Source: a virus. From it: a DNA stretch of 42,169 nucleotides. Positions within the stretch are counted from its first letter, which is position 1. Every line of letters starts with the position of its first letter. This document shows, piece by piece, positions 15,636 to 21,632 of the stretch. Location of the stretch: the IMG/VR virus record IMGVR_UViG_3300027832_000038, positions 1 to 42,169 of that record, one strand, 5' to 3'. A program made the position numbers and the translations under genes. Below the pieces are notes generated by a model. It had not been told where the DNA came from and searched no databases. It saw only the letters and a program-made list of their open reading frames with translations.

Positions 15636-15791
15636 TCATGAGCTTGTCTTTCGGAGAATGCCGAACACTGCGCCGGTTGCGGCGAGCATCAGGGAGAAGC
15701 TGACGAGTGCGACAGCGCACACAAACTTGAAGGTCCATTCGAGAATGGACCAGAGCACGCTCTGCCATGTTGGTGCTGGTTGATTGTTCAT
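15636..15791 (-). CDS. 51-residue membrane peptide
   Basis: First gene behind a strong promoter. The peptide MNNQPAPTWQSVLWSILEW... has one hydrophobic span (FKFVCAVALVSFSLMLAATG) and ends RKTSS. It precedes the Ku-like gene in the same transcript. The start is 9 nt from the -10, leaving no room for a normal ribosome site. Function unknown. Confidence 0.5.
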   Translation of the reverse strand: MNNQPAPTWQSVLWSILEWTFKFVCAVALVSFSLMLAATGAVFGILRKTSS

Positions 15792-15800
15792 GTTGCTTTC

Positions 15801-15829
15801 ATTATAGCTAGCTTGTCATGGGATTGCAA
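15801..15829 (-). promoter_or_regulatory. Promoter of the Ku operon
   Basis: On the minus strand TTGCAA (15829-15824), exactly 17 bp, TATAAT (15806-15801). A CTAG (15808-15811) lies in the spacer, and a GGTAAC palindrome lies 5 bp upstream of the -35. Confidence 0.8.
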
Positions 15830-15830
15830 G

Positions 15831-15856
15831 CGCCGGTAACACGGTGGTTACCGGCG
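15831..15856. repeat. Extended GGTAACC palindrome upstream of the Ku promoter
   Basis: Core 15835-15852 (GGTAACA-CGGT-GGTTACC), extended by CGCC/GGCG. It lies between the end of the upstream zinc-protein genes and the -35 hexamer, so it could act as operator or terminator hairpin. Confidence 0.8.
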
Positions 15857-15860
15857 CTGA

Positions 15861-15872
15861 CTAGCCGACTAG
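15861..15872. repeat. CTAG-N4-CTAG element (CCGA; TCGG on the sense strand)
   Basis: Pairs with the palindrome at 15831 and directly follows the stop of the 42-residue gene. Confidence 0.85.
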
Positions 15873-15873
15873 C

Positions 15874-16002
15874 TCACCACGGACAGCCGTGACTACGCTT
15901 GCCACTGTCACACAGAGGACAGCACGGCCGCCGCCCCAGCAGGTAGCGGAGAAAGCAAACCCACGACGGCACGTTGCACCACTTACACCGATGCAAACTC
16001 AT
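15874..16002 (-). CDS. 42-residue zinc-ribbon protein
   Basis: The peptide starts MSLHRCKWCNVPSWVCF and has two CxxC knuckles (CKWC, CPLC) plus a later Cys/His pair. Its ATG overlaps the preceding stop (ATGA). Last gene of the VWA operon. Confidence 0.5.
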   Translation of the reverse strand: MSLHRCKWCNVPSWVCFLRYLLGRRPCCPLCDSGKRSHGCPW

Positions 16003-16184
16003 GACTGATCCTCAAGCGGGTGCGGCGTATCTCCACACTGGCAGCACTCGGCGTCAACCCTCTCAATAGGTGCGTCCCACCAACAGACACAATGCCGACT
16101 CCCATCGCACGCCCATGCGCCCGTACACACTACGCGTGTGGGATTACCTAGCAGACGTGGCTTGCCATTCCCTTGCACGATCAT
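15999..16184 (-). CDS. 61-residue cysteine-rich protein
   Basis: Translation begins MIVQGNGKPRLLGNPTRVVC and contains CDGSRHCVC and CCQC, eight cysteines with one histidine, suggesting one or two zinc sites. The start overlaps the VWA stop (ATGA). A longer open frame continues upstream inside the VWA gene but is a shadow. Confidence 0.55.
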   Translation of the reverse strand: MIVQGNGKPRLLGNPTRVVCTGAWACDGSRHCVCWWDAPIERVDAECCQCGDTPHPLEDQS

Positions 16185-18130
16185 CGCGCCACCGACGAAC
16201 GGACACGGTCCACCAACAGTGCACCAACAGCCGGACCGAGGTCGGCTGCATGTTTGATCTGATGCAACAAGACATCGACCCCACTGAAATGATCGACCAT
16301 CGCCCATTGAGACATCCCGATACCGAACACCGCAACCAACACGCCAGCCGAACGCATCCCACGCAACTCGTCCAGGCATCTACCGTGCTTCTCCCACACG
16401 CCATCAGTGGCGACGATGCACACCTTGTTCGGCTCACGCTGCTGAGAAAGCCAGGCACTCGCAGCGGACATCCCGACCAACGGCTCAGTCGAACCTTCCA
16501 AGCTTCTCGGTACCCACACCCCGTCGCCCACCGAAGCAGGCAACTCTTTGCAATACGATCCGAATGACCACGCCTTGAACGAACCGCGCACCGACTGGAC
16601 TGCACGATCAACAGCCCACACGGACTGCATCGCACCGACCAGACCATCAGAACCCATCGAACCGGAGACGTCGGCGAGCATCGCCACCGCACACCCCGTC
16701 GAGCGGAGAGCGCCAGGATCATGCCGGTCAAACATCTCCTCGGCCCGGGTAGCGCCACCCTCACGCACCACCCGGGCCACGTTGAAACGGCCCCGGTCAA
16801 CACGCCGACGCAGGCCAGGACGGACACCGTCCATCAGGACACGCAACTCTCGGGCGATCTCCGACTCGGCAAGCTGGACTGCCACCGACACGGATATCCC
16901 ATCAACCTGGGCGTCAGCCAGCTTGATGGTCGGCATCCGGCCGGACACAACCGTCTGAGCAACCTCTTTCAGCCGCTCGTCCTGCTCCAGTGCAGAGCCG
17001 ATCGCTTTCGACCATTCCACTAGCCGCCTAGCGTCCACGTCTGAGTCGCCGCCGCCGCCGAGGCCATCGGATGAGCTATCGAGATCGCCGTCAGCGGTGT
17101 CGTCGCCGTCGCCGTCACCGCCAGCCTCATCGCTGTCGCCAGCCTCATCGCTGTCGCCAGCCTCATCGCCGCCGTCAGCCTCATCGTCGCCAGCCTCATC
17201 GTCGCCAGCCTCGCCAGACTCGTCGCCGCCTCCAGCCTCGTCGCCGCCTCCAGCCTCGTCGCCGCCTCCAGCCTCGTCGCCAGCCTCATCGTCGGCCTCG
17301 TCGTCAGCCTCATCGTCGGCCTCGTCGTCGGTAACCGTCTGGTTACCGTCGTCGTCGTCGTCGTCGTCGCTCGACGGGTCGCCAGGATCAGTCCATTCAC
17401 GGGGGACAGAACCATCTACGGCGTGACTGCCGCAATCCGATCCGAAGTCACCGACCAAAGCGTGCATACGATTCACAATGTCAAGCGCCTCGACGCAATC
17501 CTCAGAACCAGGATCGACCAACATCGAATATCGCATCGTCAGATCACGAACAGCGTCGGCGATGTACCCCGAATGCTCGGCAGCAAACGCATCGTACGCC
17601 TCAGACCGAAGCGCCAAAGGAAGATAGGTGCGGCCGACGAGTAGCGGATACACGTTGCTCAAATTGAGCGGACGATTATTGACAGGCTTAAGCAGAATGT
17701 GAGAGACGGCGCCCATCATGTGCGGCGCCCACCCCGGGAAGTCACGCAGCAGCAGCCGCTCGATCCGGGCATCCTCGATCATGTTCCACGTACGATGCAG
17801 CCGCCCGCCCTTAAGCGACCTACTCAACGGCTCATCGTCACGGGGTGAGTACCGGGAATGTGCGAAACCGTGCAACGCAGCACCGCACCACGCAGCAATC
17901 GCCGTCGGCTTACCGGTAGCCATCGACGGCAAATACCTGGAGCCAAGCGTCAAGTACCGACCGCACGACGACGTGGACTCAGGACCGCAGGCGCTTCCCG
18001 ACACATAGACCTGCTCAACAAGCGAGCCGTTGATCTGACACACGACGCCGATGTACTCGGCGAACCGTGCCAGGTTGGGTACCTCGGAACCCGGTATTCC
18101 TTCCACTCGAATTACAAGTTCACTGTTCAT
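16181..18130 (-). CDS. CobT-like VWA-domain protein (partner of the AAA+ ATPase)
   Basis: The start at 18130 has AGGAGGG 6 nt upstream; the open frame runs back through a repeated leader but has no other ribosome site. The 649-residue protein has three parts. The N-terminal part contains ALHGFAHSRYSP and WNMIEDARIERLL, as in CobT-like proteins. The middle (about 260-370) is a very acidic Asp/Glu/Gly repeat. The C-terminal VWA domain has the MIDAS motif DVSGS (487-491) and ATDG (about 574-577). This is the architecture of cobaltochelatase CobT and of phage CobT-like proteins. MoxR/VWA pairs usually remodel or load metal into a partner protein. No cobalamin genes are present, so the target is unknown. 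A CTAG element (17020) and a GGTAACC palindrome (17330) lie in frame. Confidence 0.75.
   Translation of the reverse strand: MNSELVIRVEGIPGSEVPNLARFAEYIGVVCQINGSLVEQVYVSGSACGPESTSSCGRYLTLGSRYLPSMATGKPTAIAAWCGAALHGFAHSRYSPRDDEPLSRSLKGGRLHRTWNMIEDARIERLLLRDFPGWAPHMMGAVSHILLKPVNNRPLNLSNVYPLLVGRTYLPLALRSEAYDAFAAEHSGYIADAVRDLTMRYSMLVDPGSEDCVEALDIVNRMHALVGDFGSDCGSHAVDGSVPREWTDPGDPSSDDDDDDDGNQTVTDDEADDEADDEADDEAGDEAGGGDEAGGGDEAGGGDESGEAGDDEAGDDEADGGDEAGDSDEAGDSDEAGGDGDGDDTADGDLDSSSDGLGGGGDSDVDARRLVEWSKAIGSALEQDERLKEVAQTVVSGRMPTIKLADAQVDGISVSVAVQLAESEIARELRVLMDGVRPGLRRRVDRGRFNVARVVREGGATRAEEMFDRHDPGALRSTGCAVAMLADVSGSMGSDGLVGAMQSVWAVDRAVQSVRGSFKAWSFGSYCKELPASVGDGVWVPRSLEGSTEPLVGMSAASAWLSQQREPNKVCIVATDGVWEKHGRCLDELRGMRSAGVLVAVFGIGMSQWAMVDHFSGVDVLLHQIKHAADLGPAVGALLVDRVRSSVAR
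17020..17031. repeat. Intragenic CTAG-N4-CTAG element (CCGC)
   Basis: Inside the VWA gene between the acidic repeat and the VWA domain; encodes ARRLV on the minus strand. Confidence 0.8.
17061..17360 (-). repeat. Low-complexity tandem repeat encoding the acidic linker
   Basis: Short repeats of GCCTCATCGTC- and GCCTCGTCGCCGCCTCCA-type units (plus strand) encode DEADDEA and DEAGGG repeats. Such tracts vary in length by slippage. Confidence 0.75.
17330..17347. repeat. Intragenic GGTAACC palindrome (spacer GTCT)
   Basis: Lies at the start of the acidic-linker coding region and encodes GNQTVT in the VWA frame. Confidence 0.85.
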
Positions 18131-18214
18131 AGCTAACCCTCCTGGGTTGTTGGTGGAATGCAGGATGCACGCCCTACTACCATCGACGAAGCCGATAGCA
18201 CTAGGCCGTGGCCC

Positions 18215-18232
18215 GGTAACCGTGCGGTTACC
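18215..18232. repeat. GGTAACC palindrome (spacer GTGC)
   Basis: In leader copy 1, about 85 bp before the VWA start. The perfect arms extend to 11 bp with GCCC/GGGC. Confidence 0.9.
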
Positions 18233-18237
18233 GGGCA

Positions 18238-18249
18238 CTAGCCGACTAG
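18238..18249. repeat. CTAG-N4-CTAG element (CCGA)
   Basis: Contains the AAA+ gene stop codon (minus-strand TAG at 18248-18246). Confidence 0.85.
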
Positions 18250-19187
18250 CTCGACGCCTTCAACTCGGCGACGATCATGTCGATCCGCCCGTCGATCGTC
18301 GTCTCGATCACTTCCTTCTCAATGCCAGTGAAGTCTTCGAGCAGGAAACCGAGCGCCGCCTCAGCGTCACCGTGGTAGCGGACTTTCTTCTGGAAACGGA
18401 GCAGCGTCGAAGTCGGCAGGATCGAACGGATATGAGTGTGAGCACGCACCGCCCAAGCCACATCGAGCAACGTCTCAGACCCGATCAAGACGTCTTCGGT
18501 CGGCCGGTCATAACCCCACGGCAGCTTCACGAACCGGCGGGCAACCGCCTCATCGACCTCGAACGTGCCAGCATAAGACGGCGGGTTCGCAGTAGCAGCG
18601 AACATCAACGTCTTGGCTTTGAACGTCGGCAGATTAGCCTCCGGCACCGACAAAGTGCGGGCCTCCGAAGTGATCGACATAAGCTCGGTCGCCCCGACCG
18701 CATCCATCCGGTTGATCTCGTCGAACAGTACGACGCCGGGCAGATGGCGGGCAGCGAACAGCAGGTCACCCTCAAGCCAGCCCTGAACATCGTCACGGTC
18801 AGTCATCAGACCGCCGACAGTGGACCGGCCCATCAGGTTCGGGATCGACATATTCGGTGAGCAGTCGACTCGAAGATACGGAAGCCGAAGTAGACCGCAG
18901 ACGTACTCGATGAGCGTCGACTTGCCGGACCCGGCATGACCGCAAACCATGATGTTCTCGCTGAGCACGATCGCATCGACGACATGCTGCACGCCGCTCC
19001 GGCCGAACACGTCACGGTCAATGAACGAACCCTCGACCGGCACGTCAGGGACGAACGCAGCAGCACGCCGCCAATGCTCCTCCGGCACATCACGATACAG
19101 ATCAAACACTGGCTGCCCCTCGACGACCATCGTAGATATGATGTTCTCGACGTCGGCGACAGCGGTGGTGGTGGTGGTGGTGGACAT
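18246..19187 (-). CDS. CobS/MoxR-like AAA+ ATPase
   Basis: The start at 19187 has AGGAGGG 5 nt upstream. The 313-residue protein has Walker A GHAGSGKS (83-90), the CobS-like RVDCSPNMSIPNLMGR segment, Walker B VVLFDEIN (152-159), sensor FAATANP (196-202) and an arginine-finger region DEAVARRF (213-219). AAA+ rings of this type work with a VWA partner, here the adjacent CobT-like gene, which carries an identical leader. The pair probably forms an ATP-driven chaperone or chelatase-like complex acting on a phage or host protein. A poly-Thr N-terminus (MSTTTTTT) is shared with the next gene upstream. Confidence 0.8.
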   Translation of the reverse strand: MSTTTTTTAVADVENIISTMVVEGQPVFDLYRDVPEEHWRRAAAFVPDVPVEGSFIDRDVFGRSGVQHVVDAIVLSENIMVCGHAGSGKSTLIEYVCGLLRLPYLRVDCSPNMSIPNLMGRSTVGGLMTDRDDVQGWLEGDLLFAARHLPGVVLFDEINRMDAVGATELMSITSEARTLSVPEANLPTFKAKTLMFAATANPPSYAGTFEVDEAVARRFVKLPWGYDRPTEDVLIGSETLLDVAWAVRAHTHIRSILPTSTLLRFQKKVRYHGDAEAALGFLLEDFTGIEKEVIETTIDGRIDMIVAELKASS

Positions 19188-19270
19188 GGTAACCCTCCTG
19201 GGTTGTTGGTGGAATGCAGGATGCACGCCCTACTACCATCGACGAAGCCGATAGCACTAGGCCGTGGCCC

Positions 19271-19288
19271 GGTAACCGTGCGGTTACC
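19271..19288. repeat. GGTAACC palindrome (spacer GTGC)
   Basis: In leader copy 2, about 85 bp before the AAA+ start. Confidence 0.9.
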
Positions 19289-19293
19289 GGGCC

Positions 19294-19305
19294 CTAGCCG
19301 ACTAG
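19294..19305. repeat. CTAG-N4-CTAG element (CCGA)
   Basis: In leader copy 2, between the AAA+ gene and the stop of the upstream gene. Confidence 0.85.
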
Positions 19306-19312
19306 ACCAGAG

Positions 19313-20209
19313 TCACGGCTTGACCTTGACGTTCAACACGGGACGCGTCGGCGTCTTAACCGCCGCCCTGACCGGCGTCTTGACCGCCGTCGTAGGCTTA
19401 CGCTTCGACGACGCCGACGAACCACTCCGGCCCGCCGCAGCCGTCGGCGCAGCCGGTGCCTTGGCCTTGGCCTTGGCCTTGGCCGCCGACCGTGCATCGA
19501 ACGCCTCGAACACGTCGACGATCTGCCGCACCGCCTTAGCCAACGCGGCGTCAACCGACAGGTCGGCGACAGTCAACCGAGCATTGATGGCGTCAGCCAA
19601 GGTGAGCAAGCCGATCGTGCCGAGGTCCAGCGGGGTAGCCCCGCCGGTAACCGCTTGGTTACCGGCAGCTAGTCTTATTGAATCCTTCCAACGTCCAGCA
19701 GCAGCATCAGCAGGCTTTTTCTTGCCGTTCGACTGGGGCTTGTGATCAGGGTCGGCGACCTTGAGCCGAGCGACAACGGAAGCCTTGGTGACGTTGCCCG
19801 GACCGCCCATATTTTTGACGAGTCCCGCCAGGATCTTGCCGCCAGCGTCAGAACCGAGCCGGTTCAATACCTTGTGCGCCTCAAACGAGACGCCGTCGAC
19901 ACGGTCAGCTGGCGCCCACACCTTGACCACCGAAAGCTCATCACGGATCGACTTGAGCTTAGACCGGGCATTCTTCGTGGACCCGGCGACGCCATTGGCA
20001 GTGTCACGGTGATCGCCGTGCATCTGCTTGAACAGAGCGGTATCACCGATACGGGCAACGATCTCCGTCTGCGTGTACTGCGGCATCGACACGGCGAGAC
20101 TGACCACGCCGTCGAGGAACTGCCATTTTGTAGCCGACGTGGTCGCCAGCCGAAACATCTCGGCAGCCTCGTCAAGCGTTGGCGCAGCAATAGTAGTGGT
20201 GGTGGACAT
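19313..20209 (-). CDS. Basic-tailed protein of unknown function
   Basis: ATG 20209 has AGGAGG 6 nt upstream and its own promoter. The 298-residue protein has a helical N-terminal body (TLDEAAEMFRLATTSATKWQ, ARSKLKSIRDELSVVKVW) and a long Lys/Ala/Pro-rich end (AAKAKAKAKAPAAP..., TPVRAAVKTPTRP) like a histone-H1-type DNA-binding tail. A GGTAACC palindrome (19646) is read in frame as GNQAVTG, and a 28-bp repeat lies beside it. It is in one transcription unit with the AAA+/VWA pair, so it could be their substrate or a DNA adaptor; that is inference. Confidence 0.6.
   Translation of the reverse strand: MSTTTTIAAPTLDEAAEMFRLATTSATKWQFLDGVVSLAVSMPQYTQTEIVARIGDTALFKQMHGDHRDTANGVAGSTKNARSKLKSIRDELSVVKVWAPADRVDGVSFEAHKVLNRLGSDAGGKILAGLVKNMGGPGNVTKASVVARLKVADPDHKPQSNGKKKPADAAAGRWKDSIRLAAGNQAVTGGATPLDLGTIGLLTLADAINARLTVADLSVDAALAKAVRQIVDVFEAFDARSAAKAKAKAKAPAAPTAAAGRSGSSASSKRKPTTAVKTPVRAAVKTPTRPVLNVKVKP
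19646..19663. repeat. Intragenic GGTAACC palindrome (spacer GCTT)
   Basis: In frame in the basic-tailed protein gene; followed by the CTAG-containing 28-bp repeat. Confidence 0.9.
19668..19695. repeat. 28-bp repeat, copy 1
   Basis: Identical to 21188-21215 over 28 bp. Here it is coding on the minus strand (RWKDSIRLA). Confidence 0.9.
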
Positions 20210-20232
20210 TGCGAACCTCCTGGTTCGTGACC

Positions 20233-20250
20233 GGTAACCGGGTGGTTACC
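20233..20250. repeat. GGTAACC palindrome (spacer GGGT) in a 5' leader
   Basis: Lies between the promoter at 20266-20294 and the ribosome site of the 20209 start. Confidence 0.9.
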
Positions 20251-20265
20251 GGAATGGAAACACTG

Positions 20266-20294
20266 ACACTAGCCCGCTAGTTGATAGCTTGCAA
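20266..20294 (-). promoter_or_regulatory. Promoter of the AAA+/VWA operon
   Basis: On the minus strand TTGCAA (20294-20289), 17 bp, TAGTGT (20271-20266). The CTAG-CCCG-CTAG element (20269-20280) overlaps the -10 and the spacer. Confidence 0.65.
20269..20280. repeat. CTAG-N4-CTAG element (CCCG)
   Basis: Overlaps the -10 hexamer of the AAA+/VWA operon promoter. Confidence 0.85.
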
Positions 20295-20312
20295 ATGGCA
20301 GTGAAGTGTGGT

Positions 20313-20394
20313 CGGGCAGGGTTGCCCGACCGGACAACCAACGGACACGCCGTTGGCTCTCCGGCCTGCCGGTAACCGAACGGTTACCGGCCGA
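20313..20394. repeat. 82-bp hairpin-rich repeat, copy 1
   Basis: Matches 21023-21104 with about 4 differences. It contains three successive inverted repeats: GTCGGGCA/TGCCCGAC (starting just upstream at 20311), CCAACGG/CCGTTGG and the GGTAACC palindrome at 20371-20388. It lies after the stop of the 98-residue gene, so it could act as a terminator. Confidence 0.85.
20371..20388. repeat. GGTAACC palindrome (spacer GAAC)
   Basis: Third hairpin of the 82-bp repeat copy 1, about 13 bp after the stop of the minus-strand gene at 20401. Confidence 0.9.
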
Positions 20395-20400
20395 CACGCA

Positions 20401-20697
20401 TCAGTAGTCCACGTCGATGCAGTAATGCGTCACCGGATCCGTGACACTCACCGAATAGACGCCACCGGCACCGGCACAATCGCCCGCCGGATCGACAGTC
20501 CAGAAGTCCGACTCGCCGACAAGAATCCACGTCTGCGAACCGTCAAGATCACACGGCGGGACATCGCCCCAACCAGACCACGTCGTCGCCGGACACGACA
20601 CCGGAACAGGAACGGTAACCGGCTGGCTACCGGCACAATTGACGCCGCACACGGACAGAACAAGCGCCGCCGGACCGGCCAAGAAAGACCTGATCAC
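20401..20697 (-). CDS. Small secreted or lipoprotein-like protein
   Basis: The 98-residue product starts with a signal-peptide-like segment (MIRSFLAGPAALVLSVCGVNC); the following residues AGSQPVT come from a GGTAACC palindrome. The rest is Trp/Asp/Cys-rich (TTWSGWGDVPPCDLDGS) and ends HYCIDVDY. It may be exported and anchored. The start overlaps the upstream stop (ATGA). A superinfection-exclusion role is possible but unsupported. Confidence 0.5.
   Translation of the reverse strand: MIRSFLAGPAALVLSVCGVNCAGSQPVTVPVPVSCPATTWSGWGDVPPCDLDGSQTWILVGESDFWTVDPAGDCAGAGGVYSVSVTDPVTHYCIDVDY
20614..20631. repeat. Intragenic GGTAACC palindrome (right arm GGCTACC)
   Basis: One mismatch in the right arm. 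It lies just after the signal-peptide coding region. Confidence 0.7.
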
Positions 20698-20975
20698 TTC
20701 GACGCCGCCACTTCTGACCGAAGCGTCTCACCGGCACGCCACACGGCGATCTGCCGAGTGATCGTTTCAATGGTCGCCCCGAACGGGCAGCCGATCTCCG
20801 TGACGATATAGCAGGCAGCCTCCCGTGCCGTGACACGGTCAGCGGTACCCATCGGCACATAATCTTCGCCGGACGTGTCGCCGTAAACGACATCGTAGAA
20901 CGCCGACTCGCCGGTGACGCACGGCCAGACCGTGACGACACGATCCGCAGAAGTGGACTGGAAATAGCTGGACAT
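20694..20975 (-). CDS. Small protein of unknown function
   Basis: ATG 20975 has TGGAGGG close upstream. The 93-residue product (SSYFQSTSADRVVTVWPCVTG, ACYIVTEIGCPFGATIETITR) is mixed alpha/beta with three cysteines. The open frame upstream of this start runs through palindromes and is not coding. No family recognised. Confidence 0.5.
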   Translation of the reverse strand: MSSYFQSTSADRVVTVWPCVTGESAFYDVVYGDTSGEDYVPMGTADRVTAREAACYIVTEIGCPFGATIETITRQIAVWRAGETLRSEVAASK

Positions 20976-20994
20976 GAACCCTCCAAAGGGTGAC

Positions 20995-21012
20995 GGTAAC
21001 CGGACGGTTACC
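20995..21012. repeat. GGTAACC palindrome (spacer GGAC)
   Basis: 20 bp upstream of the start of the 20975 gene, a 5'-leader position like that at 20233. Confidence 0.9.
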
Positions 21013-21022
21013 GGTGAATGAC

Positions 21023-21104
21023 CGGGCAGAATTGCCCGACCGGACAACCAACGGACACGCCGTTGACTCTCCGGCCTGCCGGTAACCGAATGGTTACCGG
21101 CCGA
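21023..21104. repeat. 82-bp hairpin-rich repeat, copy 2
   Basis: Counterpart of 20313-20394 at a constant offset of 710 bp. The first stem has lost two base pairs relative to copy 1. Confidence 0.85.
21081..21098. repeat. GGTAACC palindrome (spacer GAAT)
   Basis: In the 82-bp repeat copy 2. The spacer differs from copy 1 by one base. Confidence 0.9.
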
Positions 21105-21187
21105 CCCGTGGCGCTGCATCTAGACATGGCACCGGTGGGATGAATGTCCACCGATGGCACGGCCGGACCGGCGAGCGTGCCGGTCTG

Positions 21188-21215
21188 GCTAGTCTTATTG
21201 AATCCTTCCAACGTC
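21188..21215. repeat. 28-bp repeat, copy 2
   Basis: Identical to 19668-19695 but here outside any gene; it begins with a CTAG half-site. Confidence 0.9.
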
Positions 21216-21232
21216 ACACGATCCGGAAGTCC

Positions 21233-21250
21233 GGTAACCAAACGGTTACC
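21233..21250. repeat. GGTAACC palindrome (spacer AAAC)
   Basis: 18 bp after the 28-bp repeat copy 2, in the gene-poor stretch. Confidence 0.9.
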
Positions 21251-21312
21251 GGGCCGGACGCTCGCCGAAAGCGCTGCCGAAGTCAACCCTCGCAGTCAGG
21301 GCGCTACACGAC

Positions 21313-21330
21313 GGTAACCGGATGGTTACC
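21313..21330. repeat. GGTAACC palindrome (spacer GGAT)
   Basis: Isolated copy, 62 bp beyond the 21233 palindrome, in non-coding sequence. Confidence 0.9.
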
Positions 21331-21478
21331 GGCCGCACACGCCAGACCTGTCGACGTGCATAGCAGTAGCTCTATTGCCAAATCTTGACCATGCTCGCGC
21401 CGCTCCAGATCGCCAGTCACCTGCGAGCCGAGCCCTATAGGGCCGGCCGGTCAGTGTCGCCCCTATGTCTTCAGGGCG

Positions 21479-21490
21479 CTAGCCAGCTAG
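21479..21490. repeat. CTAG-N4-CTAG element (CCAG)
   Basis: The only complete CTAG element in the gene-poor region; no promoter hexamers were seen next to it. Confidence 0.85.
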
Positions 21491-21553
21491 TGCATTGCGT
21501 GGTCAGCCGCCTACGGCGGCCGTTGTCAAATTGGGCGATGCCGCCCGGACACC

Positions 21554-21571
21554 GGTAACCAAGCGGTTACC
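21554..21571. repeat. GGTAACC palindrome (spacer AAGC)
   Basis: About 60 bp downstream (minus sense) of the 21633-22073 gene. Confidence 0.9.
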
Positions 21572-21632
21572 AGTCTCCGGCCGGCACCGACCGGCCTAGC
21601 TCACGCCAGGTCGTCGGTGCCAGTTGCTCCGG

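Larger units (their letters stand above)
18134..18249 (-). repeat. 116-bp repeated leader, copy 1 (before the VWA gene)
   Basis: 18134-18236 is identical to 19190-19292 (103 bp). After one mismatch at 18237, the CTAG element also matches. The copy fills the gap between the AAA+ stop and the VWA ribosome site and holds the GCCCGGTAACC/GGTTACCGGGC palindrome, a CTAG element and the ribosome site. Confidence 0.95.
19190..19305 (-). repeat. 116-bp repeated leader, copy 2 (before the AAA+ gene)
   Basis: Matches 18134-18249 with a constant offset of 1056 bp and one mismatch. It includes the ribosome site of the AAA+ gene. Recombination between the copies would delete the AAA+ gene cleanly. Confidence 0.95.
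20976..21632. other. Gene-poor, repeat-rich 657-bp region
   Basis: No convincing gene is seen. The region holds five GGTAACC palindromes (20995, 21081, 21233, 21313, 21554), the second copies of the 82-bp and 28-bp repeats, and a CTAG element (21479). The open frame at 21008-21286 crosses three palindromes and the repeats and looks accidental. Confidence 0.65.

Noticed and set aside
21008-21286. 92-codon minus-strand open frame
   Set aside because: It is made largely of palindromes and repeat copies and has no ribosome site.
20995-21571. Regular palindromes resembling a CRISPR array
   Set aside because: The repeats are 18-bp palindromes at irregular distances with no uniform spacers and no cas genes.
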